Source of the DNA: Oleiagrimonas sp963817755
GTDB taxonomy: Bacteria > Pseudomonadota > Gammaproteobacteria > Xanthomonadales > Rhodanobacteraceae
Direction: 5' to 3'
NCBI GenBank assembly: GCA_963817755.1
Contig: CAWFPB010000003.1
Coordinates: 930,001-994,000 of the forward strand
Length of the DNA stretch: 64,000 bases
Shown piece after piece: positions 63,708 to 64,000 of the stretch (position 1 is the first letter of the stretch; the number at the start of each line of letters is the position of its first letter). The notes under the pieces were generated by a model. That model had not been told where the DNA came from and did not search any database. It saw nothing but the letters and a program-made list of their open reading frames with translations. Position numbers and translations under genes: made by a program.

Positions 63708-64000
63708 ATGGACCAGCACGATCCCAAACGCGGCCGCGTGATCCCCGCGCCGGAAAACTTCCTCACCGTCGAGGGACGCTCGAGGCGGCGCGCGCTCGGC
63801 GGACTGGTCGCCGGTGGCGCTGCCCTGCTCGCGGGCAAGGCGGCCCTTGCCGCCGAGGGTGCCAAGGTCGACCCCAAGCACCTTCCGCCCAACGTTCCGC
63901 CGTGGTCGCAGAACCTGGGCAAGCCGGTGGGCAGCGACCCCTACGGCGTGCCTTCCGACTACGAGAAGACCGTGATCCGCCGGCTCAGCCCCGGCCTGAC
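63708..64000 (+). CDS. soxC: Sulfite dehydrogenase SoxC, N-terminal part
   Basis: Molybdopterin subunit of the SoxCD sulfane dehydrogenase of the periplasmic Sox pathway. The first 97 codons lie in the window and continue beyond its end. They show a twin-arginine signal (RSRRRALGGLVAGGAALLAG), followed by WSQNLGKPVGSDPYG, which is typical of SoxC. The rest of a sox cluster is expected just outside. Confidence 0.88.
   Translation, partial: MDQHDPKRGRVIPAPENFLTVEGRSRRRALGGLVAGGAALLAGKAALAAEGAKVDPKHLPPNVPPWSQNLGKPVGSDPYGVPSDYEKTVIRRLSPGL

Overview
The window is a GC-rich gammaproteobacterial chromosome segment. The marker order (ispF-ispD-ftsB-eno-kdsA-pyrG beside truD and surE-pcm), the kynurenine-pathway genes kmo and nbaC, a short secreted RHS-core protein and a MetX-type acyltransferase fit Xanthomonadales, probably Rhodanobacteraceae. 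That placement is inferred from gene content, not from a search. The segment also carries oxidative sulfur genes (tsdBA, a DsrE-like protein, YeeE/YedE transporters, a secreted rhodanese and soxC), so a thiosulfate-oxidising member is likely.

Layout. 1-2.1 kb: pcm (cut by the edge), surE, an Smr protein and a CBS-domain protein. 2.2-4.3 kb: an iron-uptake operon (cupredoxin, FTR1 permease, secreted protein) behind a Fur-box-like site. 4.4-12.9 kb: housekeeping genes truD, mgtE, ispF, ispD, ftsB, eno, kdsA and pyrG. 13-17.2 kb: a thiosulfate island reading leftward (DsrE-like protein with a frameshifted tail, orphan solute-binding protein, tsdB, tsdA) with a divergent LysR regulator. 17.3-29.5 kb: aminopeptidase P, parE, a GlxA-type regulator with a cysteine hydrolase, nbaC, a clpP paralogue, htpG, gluQ, phaR, kmo and a DUF3293-like gene. 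29.6-36.5 kb: a complete ccmABCDEFGHI operon, which would mature the c-type cytochromes of the tsd and sox modules. 36.6-39.3 kb: metX-like gene and a DHA2 exporter, then tRNA-Leu. 39.7-47.4 kb: a Ser/Thr phosphorylation module (FHA protein, sensor-type kinase, PP2C phosphatase, LysM/TPR lipoprotein, TPR protein with an FGE-like fold), interrupted by a fructosamine-kinase-family gene and slyD. Then rnd and tRNA-Ala.

48.8-59.7 kb is a 10.9-kb integrative island in the 3' end of tRNA-Ala(CGC). It is bounded by a perfect 49-bp direct repeat and carries an intact tyrosine integrase next to the right repeat. Its cargo is badly decayed: a REP-associated transposase, an IS3 transposase, a long secreted RHS/YD-repeat protein with fibronectin-III repeats, a short secreted RHS-core protein with a possible papain-like toxin tip, and a small membrane protein directly behind it that could be its immunity partner. 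Nearly all are broken by single-base frameshifts, while the integrase and both attachment sites are clean.

60.3-64 kb is a second sulfur module. A promoter overlapped by a perfect ATACCCC-AA-GGGGTAT palindrome (CsoR/CstR-type operator) precedes two half-size YeeE/YedE genes, a lipoprotein with four NPCAP repeats, a protein I could not assign to a characterised family, a secreted double-rhodanese protein and soxC, which runs off the edge. This cluster and the decayed RHS pair are the most likely places for undescribed biology.
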